From contig JAKVAQ010000025.1 in the NCBI GenBank assembly GCA_022447665.1, positions 26,629 to 90,628 on the forward strand: 64,000 nt of DNA, in the 5' to 3' direction. Below, in pieces: positions 53,036 through 61,551 of the stretch. Position 1 is the stretch's first letter; every line of letters starts with the position of its first letter. The notes beneath the pieces are model-generated. The model was not told the origin of the DNA. It did not search any database and worked only from the letters and a program-made list of their open reading frames with translations. Made by a program: the position numbers and the translations under genes. This stretch comes from Crocinitomicaceae bacterium (GTDB lineage Bacteria; Bacteroidota; Bacteroidia; Flavobacteriales_D; Crocinitomicaceae).

Positions 53036-53068
53036 ATAAAAAAGGCTGACACTTGTCGGCCTTTTTTA
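53036..53068. terminator. Bidirectional rho-independent terminator
   Basis: AAAAAAGGC (53038-53046) pairs with GCCTTTTTT (53059-53067) and GAC with GTC inside, around the loop ACTT. It ends the sucAB-lipoprotein unit and could also serve the convergent dprA gene, whose stop overlaps its right end. Confidence 0.85.
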
Positions 53069-54160
53069 GTTAATGGCCTTGTACTTTTTGCCAGGCAACG
53101 ATTGAATAGCTCCTTTCAATTCCAAATTTAGGAGATTTAGTGCCATTTGACTAGATGTAAGACCCGTTTCAAAACCAAGGGTGTCAATATCCAACTCGCC
53201 CTTAGTCCTGAGTACTTCTACCAAAGACTCCTCTTCATTGCTTAACTCAATAAACAAATTGGTTTGAACAGAACCAAAAGCATTTTCATTTTCCCAAGCC
53301 ATCGTCTTAATAAGATCCTCTGAGCAGGTCATTAGCATGGCTTTATTTGATTTTATGAGTGAATTACACCCAGAGGAAGAAAACTTATCTGCATTGCCAG
53401 GATAAGCAAAAACATCACGATTATAATCCATTGCTAAACGTGCCGTTATCATAGAACCTCCCTTATCCGCACTTTCAACAACAATAGTTGCATCACATAT
53501 ACCTGCCACTATCCTATTTCTTTTTGGGAAATTGCTGGGGTCTACTATTGAATCGCTTAAAAACTCAGTGATAATACCTCCGTTGACTTCCATTTCTTTC
53601 GCGACACTTCTATGTGAAGTTGGATGCATGTTTTCAAAACCTGTACCTAGCACAGCCACGGTTGGAATATTATTTTTTAGTGCCTCTTTATGAGCATGTA
53701 TATCTATTCCAAAAGCCAATCCAGAAACTATCTGCGTATCATAATCTATTAAATCAATAAGCAACTCTTCAACCATCTTCTTCCCATAGGAAGTTGCTTT
53801 ACGTGTTCCAACGATAGCTATATTTCGCGCATCAAAATCCAATCTACCTTTTCCAAATAATACGATTGGACCATCGTCACAATGTTTTAACTTTTTGGGG
53901 TAGTTTTCAGATTTATAGAACAGCACCTTTACCATCTCCCTCTCCACATAATCCAATTCTCTCTTGGCAATTTCCAGCGCATACTCTCTATTCATAGATT
54001 TAGCAGCAAGACTACCAATTCCCTCAATCTTAGAGATTGAAGACTCATTTTCTGTGAATACGGCTTCAGGCGAACCCAAATATGAAACTAGCGTTTTAGC
54101 CTTGTGAGGACCTATTCCTTGAAGCTGTGATAAAGCGATTTGATATATGCGATCATCCAT
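53066..54160 (-). CDS. dprA: DNA-processing protein DprA
   Basis: The protein binds incoming single-stranded DNA and loads RecA during natural transformation. The 364 aa have an N-terminal helix-hairpin-helix part (about 5-60: ALSQLQGIGPHKAKTLVSYLG), a Rossmann-like DprA core (about 75-290: AIVGTRKATSYG, VSGLAFGIDIHAHKEAL, AVLGTGFENMHP, EFLSDS, FPKRNRIVAGICDATIVVESADKGG) and a C-terminal winged-helix-like domain (about 305-364). Length and motifs are normal. It stands alone, 34 bp downstream of the adhesin gene on the same strand. Confidence 0.96.
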   Translation of the reverse strand: MDDRIYQIALSQLQGIGPHKAKTLVSYLGSPEAVFTENESSISKIEGIGSLAAKSMNREYALEIAKRELDYVEREMVKVLFYKSENYPKKLKHCDDGPIVLFGKGRLDFDARNIAIVGTRKATSYGKKMVEELLIDLIDYDTQIVSGLAFGIDIHAHKEALKNNIPTVAVLGTGFENMHPTSHRSVAKEMEVNGGIITEFLSDSIVDPSNFPKRNRIVAGICDATIVVESADKGGSMITARLAMDYNRDVFAYPGNADKFSSSGCNSLIKSNKAMLMTCSEDLIKTMAWENENAFGSVQTNLFIELSNEEESLVEVLRTKGELDIDTLGFETGLTSSQMALNLLNLELKGAIQSLPGKKYKAIN

Positions 54161-54194
54161 TGATCACAAATATACAAGGCTATTTAAAACAACA

Positions 54195-57100
54195 TTACTT
54201 TAAAACAGTAACGTGACCATAGTACTCTCTCAAGTCCGCCGGATTCGATTGAGGGGCACCTTTAATCTTCCAAACATATACTCCATCTGGAACCAATACT
54301 CCTTCATGTGTTCCATCCCAACCAGTCTCAACATCGTCGGTCTCAAATATTAGCTCTCCCCATCTATTAAATACCTGAAGGCTATACCAATCTGGATCGA
54401 AGTAATTAGTCACTGGTTTAAAGATTCCGTTATCACTAACGCCATTAATAATTATTGCATTAGGAACAAACAAGAATAACTCTTGAGTAATTTGCAAAGG
54501 TTGACAAGTCATATCCTCACAACCAAAATCATTTCTTACCATCAAGCAAATATTATATGTGCTGTCAGGGTTAATTGAAGCCAAATCAATAAATGAATCA
54601 TAAGTAGTTGTTGTATCGCCAAACATAATCCAGAAGTTCTGATCATTATTAATCGACTGATTTATAAGGTCAAGATCTAAATCGTAAATAGTTGGTGACT
54701 CTGGATTAAACACAAATGATGCTACAGGTGGATCATAGAATTCCACTAAGCCTTCATAAGTAGTATCGACTTCACAACCAAAAGCAGATGTGAAACTCAA
54801 ATTAATAACACCTTCACCTAGGTCATTGTACGTGATATATAGATTCGTAAAGTTTGATGAATCAATTGTTCCATGATCGGTGCTCCAACTAAAATCAGAA
54901 CCTAAGAGACCCAAGTCTGCCGTAATTGCATAATTCACTTGGAATGGCACACATCCTCCTGCAACATCTGGTGTCAACGTAATTACCGGTGGATCATATA
55001 TATCAACTCGAATAGTATCATTTGTAGTCAACAAACACTCATCCGTAACTGTGACGACAAACATGGTATCTGAATTAATAGTTGGGTATATATCAGGTCC
55101 TGTTTCTCCTGTCTCCCAATCGTATAAATAGGTTTCGAGAAGATCATCCGCATAAGAGGACAAATAAATTGTTTCACCGGGACAAACTGTAGTATCATTC
55201 GAAGTAACTAGTACAGGTGGTGGTGCTGTAGTCACAAACATAGTATCACTATCATAACTACACCCGTTTACATCTGTAACCGTAGCATAATACATGGTGT
55301 CTGAGAAAACAATCTCCTCTAATAACGCGTCAGTCGACGACCCTAAATTCCAATCAAAGAAATAAGGCGCCGTGCCTCCTGTGGCTACGATTGAAGGATA
55401 AACCGTATCACCCGGACAAATAAATTCATCAGGTGTTACAAAGGCCATTAATTCAAGTGGTGTTGGAACAAATGCCAACATACTATCACCAGGACAACCA
55501 TTCACATCTTGAACATATACCCAATAAGTATCCGAAATTAAACCAGGGTAGGTTGTTGACGCAGTAAATGGTCCACCAATGCTATAGAAACCTGCGTTCG
55601 CACTATAAACCTCTAATACTCCATCACTATCACCGAAGCAGGTAACAGGTGTTGCTAAAACTGAATCAACAACTGCCTGATCAGGCTCTCCAATCTCAAA
55701 GTTCAAGGTATCGATAGAACAACCATTAACATCGGTTACTACCAACGAATAAAGTCCAGCACAAGCACCTAAAGCAGGGTCTGTTTCTCCGAATAAATCT
55801 CCAGAATATATATAATTATATGGTGCAGTACCGCCAACCACATTCGGATATACCTCACCATCACAGAACCCATAACATGATGCATCCACAGTAGTGAAAA
55901 CATCAAATTCTAAAAGTGGTGGCTCAAATAGGTTTGCTACTCCAACGATTTGACATCCATTGGCATCCTCAATTACAATATCATACGTGCCAGCGGCAAG
56001 ATCCTCAAACAATCCTGTGCCCGTGAATGTAGCTCCATTATCAATACTAAACTGATAAGGAAGCGTTCCACCTGTTCCTGACATATTTATTACACCAGAA
56101 TTATCTTGAAAACAATCCAAAGCAGAGGCAGAACTTGATAATGATATTTCTTCCGGTTCATCCATCACTATATCCAGTGAAACAACACATCCGTTTGCAT
56201 CGCGCACGTATACAGTGTAACCGCTCGCAAAAAGACCTGTAAAGGTATTACTTGCCTGATAAGGCCCAGCTGGTGAAGAGATACTATACTCATGAGCTCC
56301 TACTCCACCATCTGAAATAATTGTAATACTTCCATCAGAACCACCAAAACAAAGCGGATCAGTGAAACTAACATCAACGATATTTGGCAATGGATCTGCA
56401 AGAATTTCGATGGTAGAATCTGCCTCACAACCATTAAAATCTTGAATTACCAAGTCATAGTATATTGGGCTTAGTCCAGTAAATAAACTAGTTCCAACAA
56501 ATCCTGCTCCTCCATCAACACTATATAAATAAGCAGGTGTACCTCCTGCACCAGTAATATCTACTGTAGCATTATCTGAATCACATGTTTCAGGCGTTGT
56601 TACTAAGGTCATTTCAAGAACATCTGGCTCAGTAATTGTTTCTGTAGAAATAACGATACAGCCATTGTCATCTTCTAAATAAATATCATGATCTCCTGCA
56701 CAAAGACCTCCCAATACACCACCTGATGAAATAATAGTTACTCCACCATCAGAACTATACAAATACGGAGTTACACCACCTGCAGGTGTTACAGCAACCT
56801 CTCCATCGCATTCCCCATTACAAGATACATTTGTAATTGCATACGCTGCTGTTAATACCGGTGGCTCAGAAATGGTTACCGTAGAGTCTATCGTACATCC
56901 AATACCGTCCTCTATCGTAATGGTATAGGAATTTGCCGTTAGTCCAGTAAAAATACCTGTAGTATTCGAAGAAGCGCCAACAGTATAAGTGAAAGTCGGT
57001 CCGTTTGCTCCATCAGCAACAACTTGAATCACGCCAGTAGCATCTCCATTGCACGCTACATCCTCCAGAGAAACAAAAATTTCAAATTCGTCAGGCTCTG

Positions 57101-60100
57101 TCAATGTAACGGTAGTTGTTCCAAGACACCCGTTTCCATCTTGTGCAAAAAGAACATACGTACCTGCAGTTAATCCAGTAAATACCGAACCTCCAACATA
57201 TGATCCTCCACCATCAATTGAATATGTGTAAGCTCCACCGTCTCCACCAGTTACTGCTCCAAAATCAATCTCCCCATCAGCTCCACCTGGACATGTAATA
57301 TCCACGGTTACAGGATCAAAAGTTACAGTGTCTGGATGTCCTATTGTGAACTCTTCTATCGAAATACAATCTCCAGCATCGGTTATCGTAATAAAATGTG
57401 TTCCCTCACAGAGTCCAAAGAAATCCGGGAAGGCGCTTGATGTAACTACACCATCATAACTATGCTCAAAAGTAAATGGTGCAGTTCCACCACTCCCTGG
57501 TGCAAATCCAACTCCTGCGCTTCCATCGCAATCATTAAAACAAGTGGCATCGTTCGTAAAAGTGACCAAAGTGGTCATTTCATTGTCTGAAAGGGCAGCG
57601 CCTGTACTATCAATACAACCGTCTGCATCTACCGCATATAAAGTATAAAGACCAGAAAATAAATCTTCGAATAGCCCATCAGGGAATAATGTTGTACCTC
57701 CATCAATAGAATACTCATAAGGTGCTGTTCCACCAGTAGCAATCATCTCGAACGAACCGTCATCGGCTCCACAGTTGGATGGATCATTTGATACAAAAGT
57801 AAAAGTAAACGGAGGTGGATCAACTAAAGTAACAGGCAATAATACTTGACACCCATTTCCATCTTCAACCACGACATCATAATCACCGGCAAACATATCT
57901 ACAATAGGCTCCGTTGGGTCAAATAGTGTCCCTCCATCAGTGGAATAAGTATAAGGCAACACCCCTCCAGCTACCGTTAAATCTATTTCACCCGTAGGTG
58001 TTCCATGACAATCAGGATCTACCGTAGTAAACGAAGCCGTTAATTCATCCGGTTCAGTTATTGTAATCGTTGAGTTTGCTAAACAACCATTATCATCTCG
58101 GACAACAACTAATACATCACCTGCACATAAATCATCTAAAACATCGAAAGGGAAGAAAGTAGCTCCACCGTCATCTGAGTAGGTATAAGGTGGAGTTGCA
58201 CCAGAAGCATCAATATCAATTTCACCATCACATGCACCAAAACAAGACACATTAGTTACAGTGGTAGTGTATGTCAATGTTGTTGGCTCAGTGATTACGA
58301 AGTCTACGGAACCAGTACATCCATTAGCATCTGTTACAACTACAGTATGTGGTCCTGCTCCAACAGTTGGAAATGTATTGGATGCCTGCGGAATTCCTCC
58401 ATCTAAAACAAAACTCAAAGGTGCCGTACCGTCAGTGACACCGATTATTACCGAACCATTTAACCCGCCATTACAAGTAACATTATTGAGCACATCCACA
58501 AAAGGTACTGGCCCAGCTTCATTAACGATAGTGATAACAATATCATCTGTACACCCTCGTCCATCCGTTACTTCAATGGTATAATCACCAGCAGGTAAGT
58601 CATTAAACGTCGGAGAAGTTTGAGGGGCCCCACCATCTAGGGTATAGGTATAAGGCGATGTACCTCCAATAGGACCAACAGTGAGTGAACCGTTAGCATC
58701 ACCACAAGTTTCAGGATCATTAACCGCTTCAGTTACAAGTAATAAGTCCGGTTCGAAAATAGCTGTATCTATATCCAGCTCACAACCGTTATCATCTGTA
58801 ATAGTTAAGGTCGTAGTACCTGCACATAAATCAATGAAATCAGGACTGGTTTGATCCGGACCTCCACCCAAAGAGTATACATAGGTAGGTGTTCCTCCTG
58901 TAGTTGATGTAACGCTCAACGTAGCATCGCATTCGCCATTACAAGAAACTGAATCAATAGATATTAGAGCAGCTAAGGCATCAGGCTCATTTACAACAAT
59001 CGTTGAGTCGAAAATACAATCAGGTCCGAATGACAATTGAATATCATAGCTTCCACCCAAAACATCATCAAAATTACCACTTGGCTGAGTTGTAGTTCCA
59101 GCATCAATACTAAATAAATCAGCGTATGTATCAGTAATCAAAATAGCTCCATTATCTAATCCATTACACGTAGGATCTGTAATAATTACGTCTGGTGAAA
59201 TTGAACAACACGATGAAGAAGACATCGGAAGAACATTCACGGTAACAACAGTTGAATCATAACAAATACTACCTCCATCTACGTAATAGGTAAAATTGTA
59301 TACACCTTCAGGAACTAAAGAAGGATCAAATGTATCGCCAATAAGTGCCCCAGATCCATCTACATCTACCCAATATCCTCCGGGCTCAGGTGTTCCTAAA
59401 ATAAGGTCTTCAAGCGTTATAGATGACGTATCTGCACACGCCACTATAGAGTCTCCCAGACCTACATCAATTTCTTCAATATTGGTAAATACGATCGTGG
59501 AAGTTTCGCAAATCGTATCAGGAATAGCTCCACAACACTCTAATAATTTACAAACAGTTAGGTCAAGCGAATCAGGCCCAGTAATCCCAGGAGGTCTGGA
59601 ATAAGTGAAGTTAATCGTATCTTCTACAGTACCATCTATTGTAATCGCCCCACCTAAACTTGGATCAAAAAACTCAGCTGTAATACTTAAATATGGCCCG
59701 GCAATGCTATAAGTAGTATAACTTGCTCCTTCATCTCCACAAACGACAAAAGATGTTGTATCTCCTCGGTCTAACTCAGTAAACTGAGCGAAACCAGTAA
59801 AATACCCCGCAGATCCTCTGGGACCTTGTAGAGTTAATAAAGCTACATTGATAATCGAATCAGATTCTACAACAAAATCTCCAGTTCCTCCAGGCACTCT
59901 GTAGGTTAACCAACAATCATTACCAGGAACAGTTTGACCGCCCGTTAAGGGTGTTGTACTTCCATTTATAAATACATCTGCAAATCTTCGCGCTGTTATA
60001 CTTACCGTTGGAACTCCTACTAAATTAACTGATGGAATTACTACTTTCTTAAAACCATTACATCTCAGAGGTGGAATAAAGTTCAAACTCGTAGACGCTG

Positions 60101-61115
60101 GGCTAGCTCCAGAAAGAGACTGATACATAAAAACATCTTCAGTCGTTCTTATGTAAATATTATCATTAGTTGAGTATGCCGTTTGAGGAAGATATAAATA
60201 CTCACCTGCATTTATTGTAGCATAAGGAGTAGGATCATCGTTAACGAAAATTTGTGTCCCATCATATTCTGCAACAATTAGTGGCCTTTCTGTATTTTCG
60301 TTCCCGTCACCTTCAATAAAAATGTATTCTTTATCAATTAAATCAACTGAAACTAACTGATCGACACCTATATCTCTTGTATTTCCATGTGCGCCAGACA
60401 GCCAAGATCCAGTATTACAAGTAATTGGTTTATCGGAAGTTACCAAAGTTCCATTTACGTCATTAACGTTACCCGGCGCACCTGGCTCATTTACCCACGC
60501 GGCAATAACATAAGACTCCCCAGCATTTAATACCACGGTTATATCGTCGGAAGTACCCGCAGTTGTTGGTGTACCCCTAAAAATCACTCCTGGAGAAATA
60601 TCACTAAAAGTAACCGTTGTGCCATCTTCATAAGCCATAACAGAAATCATATGTGCCTTTACATGAGGTAAAGCCGCTGAACTGTATATATGACCCGATC
60701 TAAATCTTGTTCCGAGGCCTGTTTGAATACCCTTTGAAGTCAAACTCAATCCCTGTGCACTTTGAACATGTCTAAGATTTACGTAGATAGGTGAAGTCCC
60801 CTCAACAATAAAGCCATCTGTAGTATTCACGGTATTTAACTCCGCAGTTCCAATTATCCCAGGAGCGTCATATCCCGTACCTAAAAATATAGTCGCTGGA
60901 GCAATATCAGTGATTGTTACACTGGTAATCAAAGTTTCATCTCCGCGCTTTACAGTAACATCAACCGGTCCAGTAGACGGAGTTGAAATAACTATGTAAT
61001 GATTTTGGACGTTCGTACGACCATATAAAGGCGGTATATAATGCAGTACATCTAATTGAGCCACAGTCACTTGACCGAGAAACAATAAAAGAAACAAAAA
61101 ACCAAATTTTTTCAT
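54195..61115 (-). CDS. Giant SprB-repeat adhesin with IgGFc-binding-like N-terminus and CHU_C tail
   Basis: The 2306-aa product is a type IX-secreted surface protein. A signal peptide (MKKFGFLFLLLFLGQVTVAQ) is followed by ~430 residues that resemble the IgGFc-binding N-terminal domain (HYIPPLYG, YIFIEGDGNENTERP, FVNDDPTPY, LNFIPPLRCNGFKKVVIP). A cysteine-rich part follows, then about 16 SprB repeats (about 640-1830), each with CxGxCDG or CNGxxxG at one end, a PYTYSxDGG core, a DxxGC motif and a closing EP. PKD-like parts and the CHU_C type B sorting domain (FVPNAIIING, VFNRWGELIFE, GWDGTHEG) finish it. F. johnsoniae SprB is the model for such gliding adhesins. Confidence 0.92.
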   Translation of the reverse strand: MKKFGFLFLLLFLGQVTVAQLDVLHYIPPLYGRTNVQNHYIVISTPSTGPVDVTVKRGDETLITSVTITDIAPATIFLGTGYDAPGIIGTAELNTVNTTDGFIVEGTSPIYVNLRHVQSAQGLSLTSKGIQTGLGTRFRSGHIYSSAALPHVKAHMISVMAYEDGTTVTFSDISPGVIFRGTPTTAGTSDDITVVLNAGESYVIAAWVNEPGAPGNVNDVNGTLVTSDKPITCNTGSWLSGAHGNTRDIGVDQLVSVDLIDKEYIFIEGDGNENTERPLIVAEYDGTQIFVNDDPTPYATINAGEYLYLPQTAYSTNDNIYIRTTEDVFMYQSLSGASPASTSLNFIPPLRCNGFKKVVIPSVNLVGVPTVSITARRFADVFINGSTTPLTGGQTVPGNDCWLTYRVPGGTGDFVVESDSIINVALLTLQGPRGSAGYFTGFAQFTELDRGDTTSFVVCGDEGASYTTYSIAGPYLSITAEFFDPSLGGAITIDGTVEDTINFTYSRPPGITGPDSLDLTVCKLLECCGAIPDTICETSTIVFTNIEEIDVGLGDSIVACADTSSITLEDLILGTPEPGGYWVDVDGSGALIGDTFDPSLVPEGVYNFTYYVDGGSICYDSTVVTVNVLPMSSSSCCSISPDVIITDPTCNGLDNGAILITDTYADLFSIDAGTTTQPSGNFDDVLGGSYDIQLSFGPDCIFDSTIVVNEPDALAALISIDSVSCNGECDATLSVTSTTGGTPTYVYSLGGGPDQTSPDFIDLCAGTTTLTITDDNGCELDIDTAIFEPDLLLVTEAVNDPETCGDANGSLTVGPIGGTSPYTYTLDGGAPQTSPTFNDLPAGDYTIEVTDGRGCTDDIVITIVNEAGPVPFVDVLNNVTCNGGLNGSVIIGVTDGTAPLSFVLDGGIPQASNTFPTVGAGPHTVVVTDANGCTGSVDFVITEPTTLTYTTTVTNVSCFGACDGEIDIDASGATPPYTYSDDGGATFFPFDVLDDLCAGDVLVVVRDDNGCLANSTITITEPDELTASFTTVDPDCHGTPTGEIDLTVAGGVLPYTYSTDGGTLFDPTEPIVDMFAGDYDVVVEDGNGCQVLLPVTLVDPPPFTFTFVSNDPSNCGADDGSFEMIATGGTAPYEYSIDGGTTLFPDGLFEDLFSGLYTLYAVDADGCIDSTGAALSDNEMTTLVTFTNDATCFNDCDGSAGVGFAPGSGGTAPFTFEHSYDGVVTSSAFPDFFGLCEGTHFITITDAGDCISIEEFTIGHPDTVTFDPVTVDITCPGGADGEIDFGAVTGGDGGAYTYSIDGGGSYVGGSVFTGLTAGTYVLFAQDGNGCLGTTTVTLTEPDEFEIFVSLEDVACNGDATGVIQVVADGANGPTFTYTVGASSNTTGIFTGLTANSYTITIEDGIGCTIDSTVTISEPPVLTAAYAITNVSCNGECDGEVAVTPAGGVTPYLYSSDGGVTIISSGGVLGGLCAGDHDIYLEDDNGCIVISTETITEPDVLEMTLVTTPETCDSDNATVDITGAGGTPAYLYSVDGGAGFVGTSLFTGLSPIYYDLVIQDFNGCEADSTIEILADPLPNIVDVSFTDPLCFGGSDGSITIISDGGVGAHEYSISSPAGPYQASNTFTGLFASGYTVYVRDANGCVVSLDIVMDEPEEISLSSSASALDCFQDNSGVINMSGTGGTLPYQFSIDNGATFTGTGLFEDLAAGTYDIVIEDANGCQIVGVANLFEPPLLEFDVFTTVDASCYGFCDGEVYPNVVGGTAPYNYIYSGDLFGETDPALGACAGLYSLVVTDVNGCSIDTLNFEIGEPDQAVVDSVLATPVTCFGDSDGVLEVYSANAGFYSIGGPFTASTTYPGLISDTYWVYVQDVNGCPGDSMLAFVPTPLELMAFVTPDEFICPGDTVYPSIVATGGTAPYFFDWNLGSSTDALLEEIVFSDTMYYATVTDVNGCSYDSDTMFVTTAPPPVLVTSNDTTVCPGETIYLSSYADDLLETYLYDWETGETGPDIYPTINSDTMFVVTVTDECLLTTNDTIRVDIYDPPVITLTPDVAGGCVPFQVNYAITADLGLLGSDFSWSTDHGTIDSSNFTNLYITYNDLGEGVINLSFTSAFGCEVDTTYEGLVEFYDPPVASFVFNPESPTIYDLDLDLINQSINNDQNFWIMFGDTTTTYDSFIDLASINPDSTYNICLMVRNDFGCEDMTCQPLQITQELFLFVPNAIIINGVSDNGIFKPVTNYFDPDWYSLQVFNRWGELIFETDDVETGWDGTHEGVLVPDGVYVWKIKGAPQSNPADLREYYGHVTVLK

Positions 61116-61551
61116 AGCATGAGGGATTGCAATGTTACTACGAAGGTAATGTTTAAATGGATGCTTTTTAAATCGATTAAAATCTCACCTCTCAATAATA
61201 TTTTTGTGAATATTATAAACCGCCTCCTAATTAAAGGGCATTCCTTCATATTCTCGATACTGAGTACAACATTTTAAATGGTCACCTGAAAAACTAAAAG
61301 TTAATACAATTTTAATGTGGCATGGTTAAGATCTAGGGAAAATTTAGACATGCCATATATTGTGACAACCCCTAACAGAATAAATATCAAGCGATGTTGA
61401 GAAAAGAATAATCTAAACCCATTTAAACAAACTTAATTGTTAAAAATAAAACGCGTTCATTTAATTAAAAACATCTTTCAAGGCAACTTTGTATTTTTAC
61501 TAGCAACCTTTCACTTTTACCCCCGTCCCGGAATTAGATTAATCTAATTTC
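61116..61551. other. Divergent intergenic region, 436 bp
   Basis: No open frame of note lies here. It is AT-rich, with a TACCTTCG element (61141-61148, minus strand) 25 nt before the left adhesin start. On the right the start is preceded by ATTAGATTAATCTAAT, a palindrome at 61533-61548 that might bind a regulator. No RNA gene is visible. Confidence 0.6.
61141..61148 (-). promoter_or_regulatory. Promoter -7-like element TACCTTCG
   Basis: The minus strand reads TACCTTCG followed by TAGTA, 25 nt upstream of the adhesin ATG at 61115. TTAC-TTCGTAGTA recurs ahead of gldA. Confidence 0.45.

Noticed and set aside
57049..59604. Several plus-strand frames opposite the giant adhesin
   Set aside because: They mirror the SprB repeats (Pro/Ser/Thr-rich), with no start signals.
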